From: Nemopilema nomurai
Lineage: Eukaryota > Cnidaria > Scyphozoa > Rhizostomeae > Rhizostomatidae
Length of the DNA: 64,000 nt
Direction of reading: 5' to 3'
Assembly: GCA_003864495.1 (NCBI GenBank)
Contig: ML133394.1
Location: 1,860,001-1,924,000 of the forward strand
Part shown: positions 43,662 through 57,500 of the stretch, piece by piece
Layout of the letters: each line of letters begins with the position of its first letter
Position numbering within the stretch: position 1 is the first letter of the stretch
Position numbers and translations under genes: made by a program
The notes under the pieces: model-generated
Seen by the model: the letters and a program-made list of their open reading frames with translations, nothing else
Databases searched by the model: none
What the model was told of the DNA's origin: nothing

Positions 43662-45654
43662 TCCTTTTGGGTGGATATTGTGTGGAGGGAAACATGGTCT
43701 TAGCATTGTAGGCCACACGAGGATTCACAGCTGAATAGCAGGAAGAAGAGAAAAACAACAGTGCGATGCATTTCAGTTTCAAAGAAGATAAAGATACGCT
43801 CCTTTGACTGAGCCATTTTGCAAAAATCCATTGTTTGTATATACTGAGGACTATTTAAGATTTTGCCGAGGCATCGAATGCTAATGGAAGACCAAAAAGC
43901 GTAGCCTTTGAAACGATTACAAACTACTGTAAGACACTTAAAACTCTTGGAATATAAATGAATCTTTGGCTGAATGTACGATGCCTCACGCTTCAAACAT
44001 CTAGCTTATTTTCAATGGAGAGACAAACCTCTTTCATTTTTGCCCAGACCTTGTCATGATGAGAAAAGCTTTTAAACTGGCAAGAAAACATGGCAGTAGA
44101 AAAATGATGCCACTAACACATTCATGCTATTGTTTTGGGAAATATCCGGATGCTTTTTGCACAGCTATGTCTATTTTTCTTGCTTTTGACTACTTGTTTC
44201 CACCTACTCTTACTAAAATTATTGTCACGAAATAAAAATAAATTCATGCTGAAACAGGAATTGCAGAACCAGGGCCCCGCGATAAAGTTCAAGGTGTAAT
44301 TTTTAGTTTCTTTGCAAATAATGCTAAAATTAGCAAAGGGTGTCCCAATGTTGGCAAGAACAAACTTATTCTTTTTTAAAAAGAGGCAAGAAAAATGTTC
44401 CAACATATCATCAGAAATGTCGAAAATTCTTTATTCAAAATTGCTCCCTCCTTTTTTTTACGGACCGGATAATTGGAATCCGGATAAACGAGGGTCGGAT
44501 AATTGAATAAGTACTGTAAACCTTTACTTGCTGGTCCTCTTTGAATTCTTTTTTACTAAAATTGTCCACCTTAGACAAAAATGTCCTACTCTCCTGCCGT
44601 GGTAAGCAAAAGCGTTTTTATATTATTGAAATGGCTTTTAAATAACAGTAAGAAAGATTAGGCTGCACAGATCGAAATTTGGTTTCCACTGGAAAGAGTA
44701 AATTTTTCATCGCTTTGTTGGTAATCCAACTCTTTCTTTTAATTAAAATTTCTACATGGAAATTAATCGCATAAAATATTCGCTGTAGAATTTGCCTCAA
44801 TCCCTCTTCAGATTATGCCATACTTAACACTTGCCTTACCATCTTAATGTCACGGTTACCTTTTATCACAACCAGTTTACTAATCCAATTCTGATATTAT
44901 TAGCAGATATTTTGCTCCCCGTGGGAATACAGGATTCAATGGGTAGTGTAGAAGCCGAAATGATAGTCGCTTCCAAAGATGCCATCGATTGTTACCTGAT
45001 TATAATGCTCAGTAGTATGGCTTTGCAGTGTCGTATGTGAACTAAAAAAGAAATGGGTTGCATGAATAACGAATGCAGCATAGCAAATTCATACTTAAAG
45101 TGATCACCTCATTTTGCACCTCATACAAAAACCAAGAAATTCATACAAATATACACCTCATTTTGCAAAAATAGCTGCATGTATATTTTCAACTACGACA
45201 GGTAGCCTACCGTTATTAAGTTTTAATTACCCGAGACTTGTGCTGTATTTGTCTCTACCTGTGTATTGACTAAAGCGTCAAGTAGCGATAGAAAGTACAA
45301 AACGGCCTCATCAATAATGCATTTAGTGTAACAAACTATTGTTGGTATACAAGCGGGAGCAGAAAGCATCTTGCGATCGTTTCGTTTCAATACGATCCAA
45401 ACATAAGGTTGTATGCGAATGTAATCTATAAACTAACATTGCTTATTGTAAGATGACAAAAAACGGGAGAAAGATAGGAAGACATTGCAAGCGGGGAATT
45501 CTTTCTATACCAAGTCTACCTTTGTCGTTTGATCAAGGCGAAGGCTTCTCTTATTAGCAGCAATGTCCCGTCAGAGATTTCAGAGAAATTCATTTTCCTA
45601 ACGTCACAAACTCTTTGACGTCGAGTTAAATCTTCTGTCACAAAACACCATCTT

Positions 45655-46147
45655 ACTAACTGACTGCCAAAGTTCCCCTATGGGTTTTTATCAGGTTAGA
45701 ACAGATTTGAGGAATAAAATGAAAGAAGTGGAACAGAGTGGGTGGAGAGAATAATCGATTATGTAAGCAATGTCCGATCAATATTAGCAGTCGGCTGGCA
45801 CAAATAGTGAACCATAAGGCATATATCAAGCTTAGGGCGACAAATTGGTACTTTAGAAACCTGAACAGAGCAATGTAAAACATGATGACGCATACTTAAC
45901 TAGAGAAATATGAAGCACCACAGCATCATAGCAACAGCTGTTGCCATTCAACATTGTTATGACAGAATCAAAAGCCATCTATTCATTGCCTGGAAGGCAT
46001 AATTCAACATCGTCTTTATCGATTTGTCAATTTTTAGTAGATCTGCTGGTGATTATATTGTGAAGCCAATAACTACCGCCGTCATTTTGCTGGTGCCTAG
46101 AAGATGACAGATAGTGTCCATACTGCTATGGTCCGCTATACCTATGC
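45655..46147 (-). pseudogene. decayed class A GPCR-like fragment, unit 2
   Basis: Counterpart of the fragment at 37800-38302, with the TM6-like and TM7-like run preserved and additional single-base indels. Same reservations. Confidence 0.33.
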
Positions 46148-46682
46148 CTTATTCCTTGCAAGTTTTTCCCACCAAGTTGAAAACACGCTTCGGAATGCAA
46201 AATGATACACATTTGTCGTCATTTTCCAATCATTGAATCATTTTGCAATCATTGAATCATTTTCCGATTATTGATCCTTTTTGTGATCATTAAACCACCT
46301 AGCGCTTTGCGATACTTCATTGAGTCATATTCATCCACATCTCGCCTTGTGATTCAATTTTCTAATGCTAGTTGTAATACCAATGCTATTTATCAACGCA
46401 AGAAATCGCTGATGTAACAGTATGTTTGATTTTAGCAGCACTGACATATTAAAGACGAAAAATGCTTTGCTTTAATAAATGCAAAATAAATGCTGTTTAC
46501 AAGACTCCCAACAACCCTTCCACATTAATAAATAATGATTTCGAAAATAGGACAAGAATACCACCAATAAAAGCCAATCTGCATCTTCAACGGCAGAGGT
46601 AGATGGTGTCCATTTACGACACGTTATTCTAATTTTGAGCAACATAGAACAATTTGTGTGACCAGAAGGCTTTCTCCCAGAA

Positions 46683-49600
46683 ATGGAAAAGAAAGGGCAG
46701 TTGGCTATAATCGTATTGTGCTTAACTAGTACCGTTCTTTCCAATATCGTTAATTTGAACTGTAAAGTCCATGCAGACTTTAGTGTTGTGCTGGAAGACT
46801 TCGTTGACAATTCCGGAATCATAAAGAGGGTTGCATCAAAAGGAAAACGAGAGTGTGTTCTTGAGTGTCTGTCCGTGCAAAGATGCAAGGCAGTGAACTT
46901 TCAAAGGGTAGATGGAACGTGTGAACTGATAGAGCGTGGATTAACAGCGAATGTGCAGCAGAAGAATGGATGGACATATTTGACGACCAATGCTGGCGCA
47001 AGGAATGTGAGTACCCCTCCAAGCGCATGTCTTGGGTTCGTAAACGTACTCTTAAGTGCCTGATAAACAGGGGGTCGGGAAAAGCGGGGGATGGGTGGTG
47101 TTTGGGACGCTGTGGAAATTATAGGCAGCAGAGGGTCGCAATAAGGGCGAGCTCAGCCAGGAATTGATATAGAAGGGGATTCCTAATAAAAACGGGAGAG
47201 ATTGGAAAACGTTCAACGAGTTAGTGGTGATAACGGTCCTTATAAGAGCGGGGGGTGGGGGCGTGGTTGGGGAAAAATTGAAAACTGATAATTGGTGGGC
47301 CGCTAATTAGGCACCTAAAAGTAGGTAGCAAGCACTTGATGTTAACAGCACATAGTGAAACCAATGTAGGGAGACTTTTCGTCTATAAATAGTTCTGTTC
47401 CAGTACAGAAGGAGTGCCAAGGTATTTAAATTTTACCTAGTGGTATTTTGATAACATCGTGCAACTTTCACATACACCTACATTATATGTTTGCCAGGAA
47501 CTTTATAATCTACTATCTGATCATGTATTCAAAGTACCATAGTTCGTGCTTTGAAAGATGAGTAAAGGCGAGACTCGTCCTTTTAGAATGGCTTGAACTG
47601 CAGCACCTTGTCACCATGTCAGAATAATGCCCAGTGCGTTGATACATGTGAGGACCCTGGCTACAAATGCATTTGTGACAAAATGCACTCAGGATCAGAT
47701 TGCAAGAGTGTAAGAGGTAAGGTCCTCTATTTTCAGGCAAAATAGATTTATGATCTTTATATTCCAACTAAAAACAAAATTCCAAAGACAGATGATTATT
47801 ACACTTTGTGAATTGAAATCCCGGCAATGCAGTTGGAGGGGACTCTACTTGCCGGGTATGATGAAATGCCACTTCTACCCTACCCTCAAAGTTCTACACA
47901 TGCCGAATAAACAGCTGTATGTCGCAATGGCAATTTAAAGCATGTTTTGTCAATTCTATTTCATTGCATTCTACTTTACAATTCAATTTTGAAAGCTTGC
48001 CAATATTGGAAAAATGTCATTACACTGTATACTCATGAATCGTTTCCGCATACAGTTTTCGTTTAGTGAGGACTTGCGTTTAGTAAGGATCAATGTGCTA
48101 GGTTTTAAGCTAGTTGATTCTGCGTCTCCTTCAGTTGGTCGGGTGACATTCAGCATTACACAATTATTGGTTTCTAATGTATGAAGCACCAGTAATTGAT
48201 TTATAGAAGTGAACCCGCTGAAAACACCGGAGCTAAATATACAATCTCTTTCATCTGTCTGTGACACAGAACAATAAAAGAAATTCAAGCACCCAATGAC
48301 ATTTTAGAATGGCTCATTGCATTGCATGAATTGAAATTCGAAATATTTTCGCGAAAGCCTCCTTTTCTTTGATGTCTGAAACAAGGCTGGGCATTTTAAA
48401 GGAGTAGCAAATATTTTGCTGACGTTGCGCGTTTGCTGACGGGAAGAGGACTGGGTCCAACCAATACCCAGGGCCTTTTGTAATTACAACAAATGTGACA
48501 TGTGTTATGTAAATACTAGTAAATAACGAAAGTTATGAAAACTATTACTTCTACTACCACTCTTATCACGATCATTCAAAAAACGTTTGTAGTGCCATTA
48601 TCAATGTTATCACAAGCGGTACTTCTTTATCCATTGACAGCACCATAGAAAATACATAAAACTCAAGCAAATCAGACCTGCTATTTACAGAGATTTTTAT
48701 GCACGAAAGAACCTACTTGAAAAAATCTTTTTTTAATTCCAGTATTTACATATTAATTTTACAGAGTTTGCCAGCTGCCAAGAAGCATATGTCAATGGAT
48801 TTTCAGAAAGTGGCGTGTATAAATTGTCAGGAATGGGATACCATTATTGCGTGATGACGTCACTAGGAGAATGCCGTGGCGTAGGCTGGACTCTGATCTT
48901 AAAGACAAAGGGTACTTCAGTAAGTATAAGTAGTGTTTGTGGGATCAAACTATTCCGGTTGTTAATACATAAGCTCATAGTTTTTCCTATTCATGAAGTT
49001 TATGAAACGAAACATTTCAATGAAATAATGAAATAATATTTTATCGACAAAGACTAGGTTTAATTACGCCGCTGGCTACTGGACCACCTCCAACACTTTC
49101 AACCACGTCTATGCCTTAGATGAGGGCCTAAATGTTGGTCAGGAAGCCAAGTACGATGCTTATAATAAGATGGCTTTTACCAGTGTTTGCCTTGGCTTCG
49201 ACGTATCAGGATCAAGGGCATACGTACAAATTGACAGAACAGCCAGCTCTATGCTGAATGCCATAAATTCAGGGTATCAAGGTAACTATTACGAACATAA
49301 CTTTCACTTAAACGATTTTAAAAATGTCCATTTATCTCGGAATGGCACGTTTTAAGAAACATTTAATGTATCGTTTATAGACCCAAATCTGTCAAGCCAA
49401 GGACTAATAATGTCAATGCACTTGACATTAAAAGTCTGTATAGAGGGGCGAAGGAAAAATCTTCTCTTCCGTTTCAACCTTATGATCATTAACATATTGA
49501 AACGTTGTTGTCATGCTTGTTATGTAATTTTACAAAGTGTCTTGTTCACGTGTCTTGATCACGTGTCTTGATCACGTGTCTCTCTGCCTGGATCCACAAA

Positions 49601-49904
49601 CGCAACAGTTACAGCGACATGTGTCTCTCTGCCTTCACATACTGTAAGTTGCTTTGCACCCATCTTTGCAGGGACAACTCTTGGACGTTCGAAATGGCTA
49701 AGCATTGTGCCCGGAAGCCAACTTCAGCCATACTGCAATCGTGAAGGTTTTAATGTCCTGGGCAGAGCAGTACGGATTGGCATTGCAGCGAACAATGAGA
49801 ATGAATGTTTGTCTCCGGATTCATACAGTGGCATCGGAATAGGTGACATGTCAAATTGGTGCGGTATCACTGGAACAAAGACTGGCAATTTTCACTGCTT
49901 TTGA
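46683..49904 (+). CDS. PAN-EGF-fibrinogen-like secreted protein gene, copy 2 (C-terminal frameshift)
   Basis: Five exons: 46683-47006, 47587-47716, 48765-48919, 49053-49281 and 49672-49904. Phases agree. The signal peptide is about residues 1-20 (KKGQLAIIVLCLTSTVLS). The PAN/Apple domain has NLNCKV, ECVLECLSVQRCKAVNF and TCELIERG. The EGF exon has six cysteines in EGF spacing (NCSTLSPC, NNAQC, YKCIC, SGSDC) plus one extra. The fibrinogen-related part runs from FASCQEAYVNGFSESGVYKL through ECRGVGWTLILKTKG, FNYAAGYWTTSNTFN and FTSVCLGFD to YCNREGFNV and RIGIAANNENECLSPDSYSG. The last two residues in frame are CF, where one missing T in a T-run (49900 region) creates a stop about 14 codons early compared with copy 3. 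The rest is intact, so this is the best near-complete copy. Likely extracellular and carbohydrate- or matrix-binding, from the domains. Related architectures occur in coral matrix proteins; the function here is unknown. Confidence 0.8.
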
Positions 49905-51315
49905 AAACTAATATACCGGCTGATGGATTTTTACTCGTAAAATGAGTGTAAAGAGCAGTAGTATAATAACCGTAAGAAGTGTAAGACCACTCCGCTAAGA
50001 CACAGAGCAATGCTCCAAGTCACATTTTCACAAACTTATTTACGAAATTTCATCAATATATTCATTTATTTATGCAACACGAGTTGATGACTTAGGGGTA
50101 TCCACAATCCTCAAATAGAGGCATTTAAATCGGATAGACGCAAAAACCAGACCATTAATCATTTTCGGGCAACATTAGTGCTTGAAAAACCAAACATCTT
50201 TTCAGCACCTGCAATGGCTTGGATATGACGTGAGACCCCATTCGAAACATGCCACCAAGAGAGCACGCAAGGGTCATTATATGTGTGGTGCTTGATGCCT
50301 TCTGTTCTTATAGATAAGTACGATTATAGGCATCTGAAGTGGTAGAGAACGTGCAGCCCAACCCGACCAAGTTGGTCCCCGTCAATTTCATTATTAATCC
50401 ACAATTTTGTTCATTCTGTCGAGTAGTTAACTGAAACAGAACTTTATTTTGCAAACACTTCCCAAAATTTTTTAGTTACGATCACCGAATTATTTAATAG
50501 AATTTTGAGACACGACTCTCTCAGCAAATGACGACTGCAAGAAAATTGCGGATACTGGATCACTGATCGTTAATGCAATACTTGTTCGAGCCATACTTCT
50601 CTGTATTTACACGAAGTTCTCGTATAATCGTGGGATCATGAATCGCCCACATCGTATGCCTTATTCTTAATTATGTCGTAGCACCTAGTTCCAATCGAAA
50701 ATACACGACAAGATGTTATGTTAGAGAGGGTGTTAAAAGTTGCATGATCTAATATTGAGTGCTTGAATATGAGTGCTTGAATAAATTAGACAGCTCTTTC
50801 GTAATGTATTTTGCAGTTACCTTGGTATTTTTTGGTAGCCAAAAATGTGCCGAAACCCACTTTTGTATGACGCAAACTGTGCTGTTCAAGTTAGTGTCTA
50901 GAATCTAGCTTTATTGCATTAGGTTGTCAAAAGTTTTAGAAAAATATTCTACACTGTTGCACTGTAGTTATCTGCTACTGGGGTCCTGTCTTTACTGCGT
51001 AGCATATGGCAAAGAACGTTTCTACGACCAATCAACTCTCTACAATCCTCCCCCTTCACCTCTTCTGCCTCGCCAGCCCATCTTTGTGACAACTGGCACA
51101 CCTCAGTACTTCACAAATTTTAAATCAGTAATCCATAATGAAAGATCTGTCACAATTTGGCCTTTTCCGTTTTGTGACCCCTAGAAATGACATAGACAAA
51201 CTGTCACGAATAAATTGCTTAACCAAAGCGACTATAGCACAGAACAGGCACGTAGGAACCGGGAGGGCTGGGGTGCAGCAGCCCCCCAATAATTGTCAAC
51301 AAACTGCAGTATTTT

Positions 51316-51476
51316 TCCTTTATATCGGTGTACTGAATGAGAGGGAATACAATGGGCAGCAACATACTGTTTTGTTCTATCATCCAATCTTTGACTAGTG
51401 CGCCCTACATACCGAGCTTCACATCGGCAACATAATTCGTAAACGACTAAACTATTTTTGAGGGCAGGAACGCAAT
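51316..51476 (-). mobile_element. Penelope-like GIY-YIG endonuclease fragment, unit 2
   Basis: Same relic as at 43503-43661. Here an inserted base near 51452 puts a stop and a frameshift directly before the VVYELC block, which confirms it is non-functional. Confidence 0.65.
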
Positions 51477-53469
51477 CCTTTTGGGTGGATATTGTGTAGA
51501 GGGAAACATGGTCTTAGCATTGTAGGCCACACGAGGATTCACAGCTGAATAGCAGGAAGAAGAGAAAAACAACAGTGCGATGCATTTCAGTTTCAAAGAA
51601 GATAAAGATACGCTCCTTTGACTGAGCCATTTTGCAAAAATCCATTGTTTGTATATACTGAGGACTATTATAAGATTTTGCCGAGGCATCGAATGCTAAT
51701 GGAAGACCAAAAAGCGTAGCCTTTGAAACGATTACAAACTACTGTAAGACACTTAAAACTCTTGGAATATAAATGAATCTTTGGCTGAATGTACGATGCC
51801 TCACGCTTCAAACATCTAGCTTATTTTCAATGGAGAGACAAACCTCTTTCATTTTTGCCCAGACCTTGTCATGATGAGAAAAGCTTTTAAACTGGCAAGA
51901 AAACATGGCAGTAGAAAAATGATGCCACTAACACATTCATGATATTGTTTTGGGAAATATCCGGATGCTTTTTGCACAGCTATGTCCATTTTTCTTGCTT
52001 TTGACTACTTGTTTCCACCTACTCTTACTAAAATTCATTGTGACGAAATAAAAAATAAATTCATGCTGAAACAGGAATTGCAGAACCAGGGCCCTCGCGA
52101 TAAAGTTCAAGGTGTAATTTTTAGTTTCTTTGCAAATAATGCTAAAATTAGCAAAGGGTGTCCCAATATTGGCAAGAACAAACTTATTCTTTTTTAAAAA
52201 GAGGCAAGAAAAACGTTCAACATATCATCAGAAATGTGAAAATTCTTTATTCAAAATTCCTCCCTCCTTTTTTTTACGGACCGGATAATTGGAATCCGGA
52301 TAAACGAGGGTCGGATAATTAAATAAGTACTGTAAACCTTTACTTGCTGGTCCTCTTTGAATTCTTTTTTACTAAAATTGTCCACCTTAGACAAAAACGT
52401 CCTACTCTCCTGCCGTGGTAAGCAAAAGCGTTTTTATATTATTGAAATGGCTTTTAAATAACAGTAAGAAAGATTAGGCTGCACAGATCGAAATTTGGTT
52501 TCCACTGGAAAGAGTAAATTTTTCATCGCTTTGTTGGTAATCCAACTCTTTCTTTTAATTAAAATTTCTACATGGAAATTAATCGCATAAAATATTCGCT
52601 GTAGAATTTGCCTCAATCCCTCTTCAGATTATGCCATACTTAACACTTGCCTTACCATCTTAATGTCACGGTTACCTTTTATCACAACCAGTTTACTAAT
52701 CCAATTCTGATATTATGCAAGAGATATTTTGCTCCCCGTGGGAATACAGGATTCAATGGGTAGTGTAGAAGCCGAAATGATAGTCGCTTCCAAAGATGCC
52801 ATCGATTGTTACCTGATTATAATGCTCAGTAGTATGGCTTTGCAGTGTCGTATGTGAACTAAAAAAAAATGGGTTGCATGAATAACGAATGCAGCATAGC
52901 AAATTCATACTTAAAGTGATCACCTCATTTTGCACCTCATACAAAAACCAAGAAATTCATACAAATATACACCTCATTTTGCAAAAATAGCTGCATGTAT
53001 ATTTTCAACTACGACAGGTAGCCTACCGTTATTAAGTTTTAATTACCCGAGACTTGTGCTGTATTTGTCTCTACCTGTGTATTGACTAAAGCGTCAAGTA
53101 GCGATAGAAAGTACAAAACGGCCTCATCAATAATGCATTTAGTGTAACAAACTATTGTTGGTATACAAGCGGGAGCAGAAAGCATCTTGCGATCGTTTCG
53201 TTTCAATACGATCCAAACATAAGGTTGTATGCGAATGTAATCTATAAACTAACATTGCTTATTGTAAGATGACAAAAAACGGGAGAAAGATAGGAAGACA
53301 TTGCAAGCGGGGAATTCTTTCTATACCAAGTCTACCTTTGTCGTTTGATCAAGGCGAAGGCTTCTCTTATTAGCAGCAATGTCCCGTCAGAGATTTCAGA
53401 GAAATTCATTTTCCTAACGTCACAAACTCTTTGACGTCGAGTTAAATCTTCTGTCACAAAATACCATCT

Positions 53470-53970
53470 TACTAACTGACTGCCAAAGTTCCCCGATGGG
53501 TTTTTTATAAGGTTAGAACAGATTTGAGGAATAAAATGAAAGAAGTGGAACAGAGTGGGTGGAGAGAATAATCGATTATGTAAGCAATGTCCGATCAATA
53601 TTAGCAGTCGGCTGGCACAAATAGTGAACCATAAGGCATATATCAAGCTTAGGGCGACAAATTGGTACTTTAGAAACCTGAACAGAGCAATGTAAAACAT
53701 GATGACGCATACTTAACTAGAGAAATATGAAGCACCACAGCATCATAGCAACAGCTGTTGCCATTCAACATTGTTATGACAGAATCAAAAGCCATCTATT
53801 CATTGCCTGGAAGGCATAATTCAACATCGAGTCTTTATCAGGCCTTTTGTCAATTTTTATAGATCTGCTGGTGATTATATTGTGAAGCCAATAACTACCG
53901 CCGTCATTTTGCTGGTGCCTAGAAGATGACAGATAGTGTCCATACTGCTATGGTCCGCTTATACCTATGC
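53470..53970 (-). pseudogene. decayed class A GPCR-like fragment, unit 3
   Basis: Counterpart of the fragment at 37800-38302. The open frame from 53700 starts just upstream of the TM6-like segment. Same reservations. Confidence 0.33.
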
Positions 53971-54503
53971 CTTATTCCTATGCAATTTTCCCACCAAGTT
54001 GAAAACACGCTTCGGAATGCAAAATGATACACATTTGTCGTCATTTCCAATCATTGAATCATTTTGCAATCATTGAATCATTTTCCGATTATTGATCCTT
54101 TTTGTGATCATTAAACCACCTAGCGCTTTGCGATACTTCATTGAGTCATATTCATCCACATCTCGCCTTGTGATTCAATTTTCTAATGCTAGTTGTATAT
54201 ACCAATGCTATTTATCAACGCAAGAAATCGCTGATGTAACAGTATGTTTGATTTTAGCAGCACTGACATATTAAAGACGAAAAATGCTTTGCTTTAATAA
54301 ATGCAAAATAAATGCTGTTTACAAGACTCCCAACAACCCTTCCACATTAATAAATAATGATTTCGAAAATAGGACAAGAATACCACCAATAAAGCCAATC
54401 TGCATCTTCAACGGCAGAGGTAGATGGTGTCCATTTACGACACGTTATTCTAATTTTGAGCAACATAGAACAATTTGTGTGACCAGAAGGCTTTCTCCCA
54501 GAA

Positions 54504-57500
54504 ATGGAAAAGAAAGGGCAGTTGGCTATAATCGTATTGTGCTTAACTAGTACCGTTCTTTCCAATATCGTTAATTTGAACTGTAAAGTCATGCAGACTT
54601 TAGTGTTGTGCTGGAAGACTTCGTTGACAATTCCGGAATCATAAAGAGGGTTGCATCAAAAGGAAAACGAGAGTGTGTTCTTGAGTGTCTGTCCGTGCAA
54701 AGATGCAAGGCAGTGAACTTTCAAAGGGTAGATGGAACGTGTGAACTGATAGAGCGTGGATTAACAGCGAATGTGCAGCAGAAGAATGGATGGACATATT
54801 TGACGACCAATGCTGGCGCAAGGAATGTGAGTACCCCTCCAAGCGCATGTCTTGGGTTCGTAAACGCTCTTAAGTGCCTGATAAACAGGGGGTCGGGAAA
54901 AGCGGGGGATGGGTGGTGTTTGGGACGCTGTGGAAATTATAGGCAGCAGAGGGTCGCAATAAGGGCGAGCTCAGCCAGGAATTGATATAGAAGGGGATTC
55001 CTAATAAAAACGGGAGAGATTGGAAAACGTTCAACGAGTTAGTGGTGATAACGGTCCTTATAAGAGCGGGGGGTGGGGGCGTGGTTGGGGAAAAATTGAA
55101 AACTGATAATTGGTGGGCCGCTAATTAGGCACCTAAAAGTAGGTAGCAAGCACTTGATGTTAACAGCACATAGTGAAACCAATGTAGGGAGACTTTTCGT
55201 CTATAAATAGTTCTGTTCCAGTACAGAAGGAGTGCCAAGGTATTTAAATTTTACCTAGTGGTATTTTGATAACATCGTGCAACTTTCACATACACCTACA
55301 TTATATGTTTGCCAGGAACTTTATAATCTACTATCTGATCATGTATTCAAAGTACCATAGTTCGTGCTTTGAAAGATGAGTAAAGGCGAGACTCGTCCTT
55401 TTAGAATGGCTTGAACTGCAGCACCTTGTCACCATGTCAGAATAATGCCCAGTGCGTTGATACATGTGAGGACCCTGGCTACAAATGCATTTGTGACAAA
55501 ATGCACTCAGGATCAGATTGCAAGAGTGTAAGAGGTAAGGTCCTCTATTTTCAGGCAAAATAGATTTATGATCTTTATATTCCAACTAAAAACAAAATTC
55601 CAAAGACAGATGATTATTACACTTTGTGAATTGAAATCCCGGCAATGCAGTTGGAGGGGACTCTACTTGCCGGGTGATGAAATGCCACTCTACCCTACCC
55701 TCAAAGTTCTACACATGCCGAATAAACAGCTGTATGTCGCAATGGCATTTAAAGCAAGTTTTGTCAATTCTATTTCATTGCATTCTACTTTACAATTCAA
55801 TTTTGAAAGCTTGCCAATATTGGAAAAATGTCATTACACTGTATACTCATGAATCGTTTCCGCATACAGTTTTCGTTTAGTGAGGACTTGCGTTTAGTAA
55901 GGATCAATGTGCTAGGTTTTAAGCTAGTTGATTCTGCGTCTCCTTCAGTTGGTCGGGTGACATTCAGCATTACACAATTATTGGTTTCTAATGTATGAAG
56001 CACCAGTAATTGATTTATAGAAGTGAACCCGCTGAAAACACCGGAGCTAAATATACAATCTCTTTCATCTGTCTGTGACACAGAACAATAAAAAATTCAA
56101 GCACCCAATGACATTTTAGAATGGCTCATTGCATTGCATGAATTGAAATTCGAAATATTTTCGCGAAAGCCTCCTTTTCTTTGATGTCTGAAACAAGGCT
56201 GGGCATTTTAAAGGAGTAGCAAATATTTTGCTGACGTTGCGCGTTTGCTGACGGGAAGAGGACTGGGTCCAACCAATACCCAGGGCCTTTTGTAATTACA
56301 ACAAATGTGACATGTGTTATGTAAATACTAGTAAATAACGAAAGTTATGAAAACTATTACTTCTACTACCACTCTTATCACGATCATTCAAAAAACGTTT
56401 GTAGTGCCATTATCAATGTTATCACAAGCGGTACTTCTTTATCCATTGACAGCACCATAGAAAATACATAAAACTCAAGCAAATCAGACCTGCTATTTAC
56501 AGAGATTTTTATGCACGAAAGAACCTACTTGAAAAAATCTTTTTTTAATTCCAGTATTTACATATTAATTTTACAGAGTTTGCCAGCTGCCAAGAAGCAT
56601 ATGTCAATGGATTTTCAGAAAGTGGCGTGTATAAATTGTCAGGAATGGGATACCATTATTGCGTGATGACGTCACTAGGAGAATGCCGTGGCGTAGGCTG
56701 GACTCTGATCTTAAAGACAAAGGGTACTTCAGTAAGTATAAGTAGTGTTTGTGGGATCAAACTATTCCGGTTGTTAATACATAAGCTCATAGTTTTTCCT
56801 ATTCATGAAGTTTATGAAACGAAACATTTCAATGAAATAATGAAATAATATTTTATCGACAAAGACTAGGTTTAATTACGCCGCTGGCTACTGGACCACC
56901 TCCAACACTTTCAACCACGTCTATGCCTTAGATGAGGGCCTAAATGTTGGTCAGGAAGCCAAGTACGATGCTTATAATAAGATGGCTTTTACCAGTGTTT
57001 GCCTTGGCTTCGACGTATCAGGATCAAGGGCATACGTACAAATTGACAGAACAGCCAGCTCTATGCTGAATGCCATAAATTCAGGGTATCAAGGTAACTA
57101 TTACGAACATAACTTTCACTTAAACGATTTTAAAAATGTCCATTTATCTCGGAATGGCACGTTTTAAGAAACATTTAATGTATCGTTTATAGACCCAAAT
57201 CTGTCAAGCCAAGGACTAATAATGTCAATGCACTTGACATTAAAAGTCTGTATAGAGGGGCGAAGGAAAAATCTTCTCTTCCGTTTCAACCTTATGATCA
57301 TTAACATATTGAAACGTTGTTGTCATGCTTGTTATGTAATTTTACAAAGTGTCTTGATCACGTGTCTTGATCACGTGTCTTGATCACGTGTCTCTCTGCC
57401 TGGATCCCAAACGCAACAGTTACAGCGACATGTGTCTCTCTGCCTTCACATACTGTAAGTTGCTTTGCACCCATCTTTGCAGGGACAACTCTTGGACGTT

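Larger units (their letters stand above)
36046..43915 (+). repeat. tandem array unit 1 (about 7.87 kb)
   Basis: First unit of a head-to-tail array. I set the boundary where sequence shared with later units begins (ATTACAAACTACTGTAAG). Contents in order: right part of a Tigger-like element, decayed GPCR-like fragment (minus), PAN-EGF-fibrinogen-like gene (plus) and Penelope GIY-YIG fragment (minus). It is the most distinct unit: near 40355-40395 it retains about 38 bases that are missing from the other three. Confidence 0.95.
43916..51730 (+). repeat. tandem array unit 2 (about 7.82 kb)
   Basis: Second unit, same order of contents as unit 1. In the 5' half it shares diagnostic bases with unit 3 against units 1 and 4, for example GTACAAAACGG versus GTCCAAAACGG, and CGTCCTTTTAG versus CGTCGTTTTAG before the EGF exon. 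In the 3' half it differs from both 1 and 3, for example GCGGATACTGG versus GCGCATACTGG. Confidence 0.95.
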
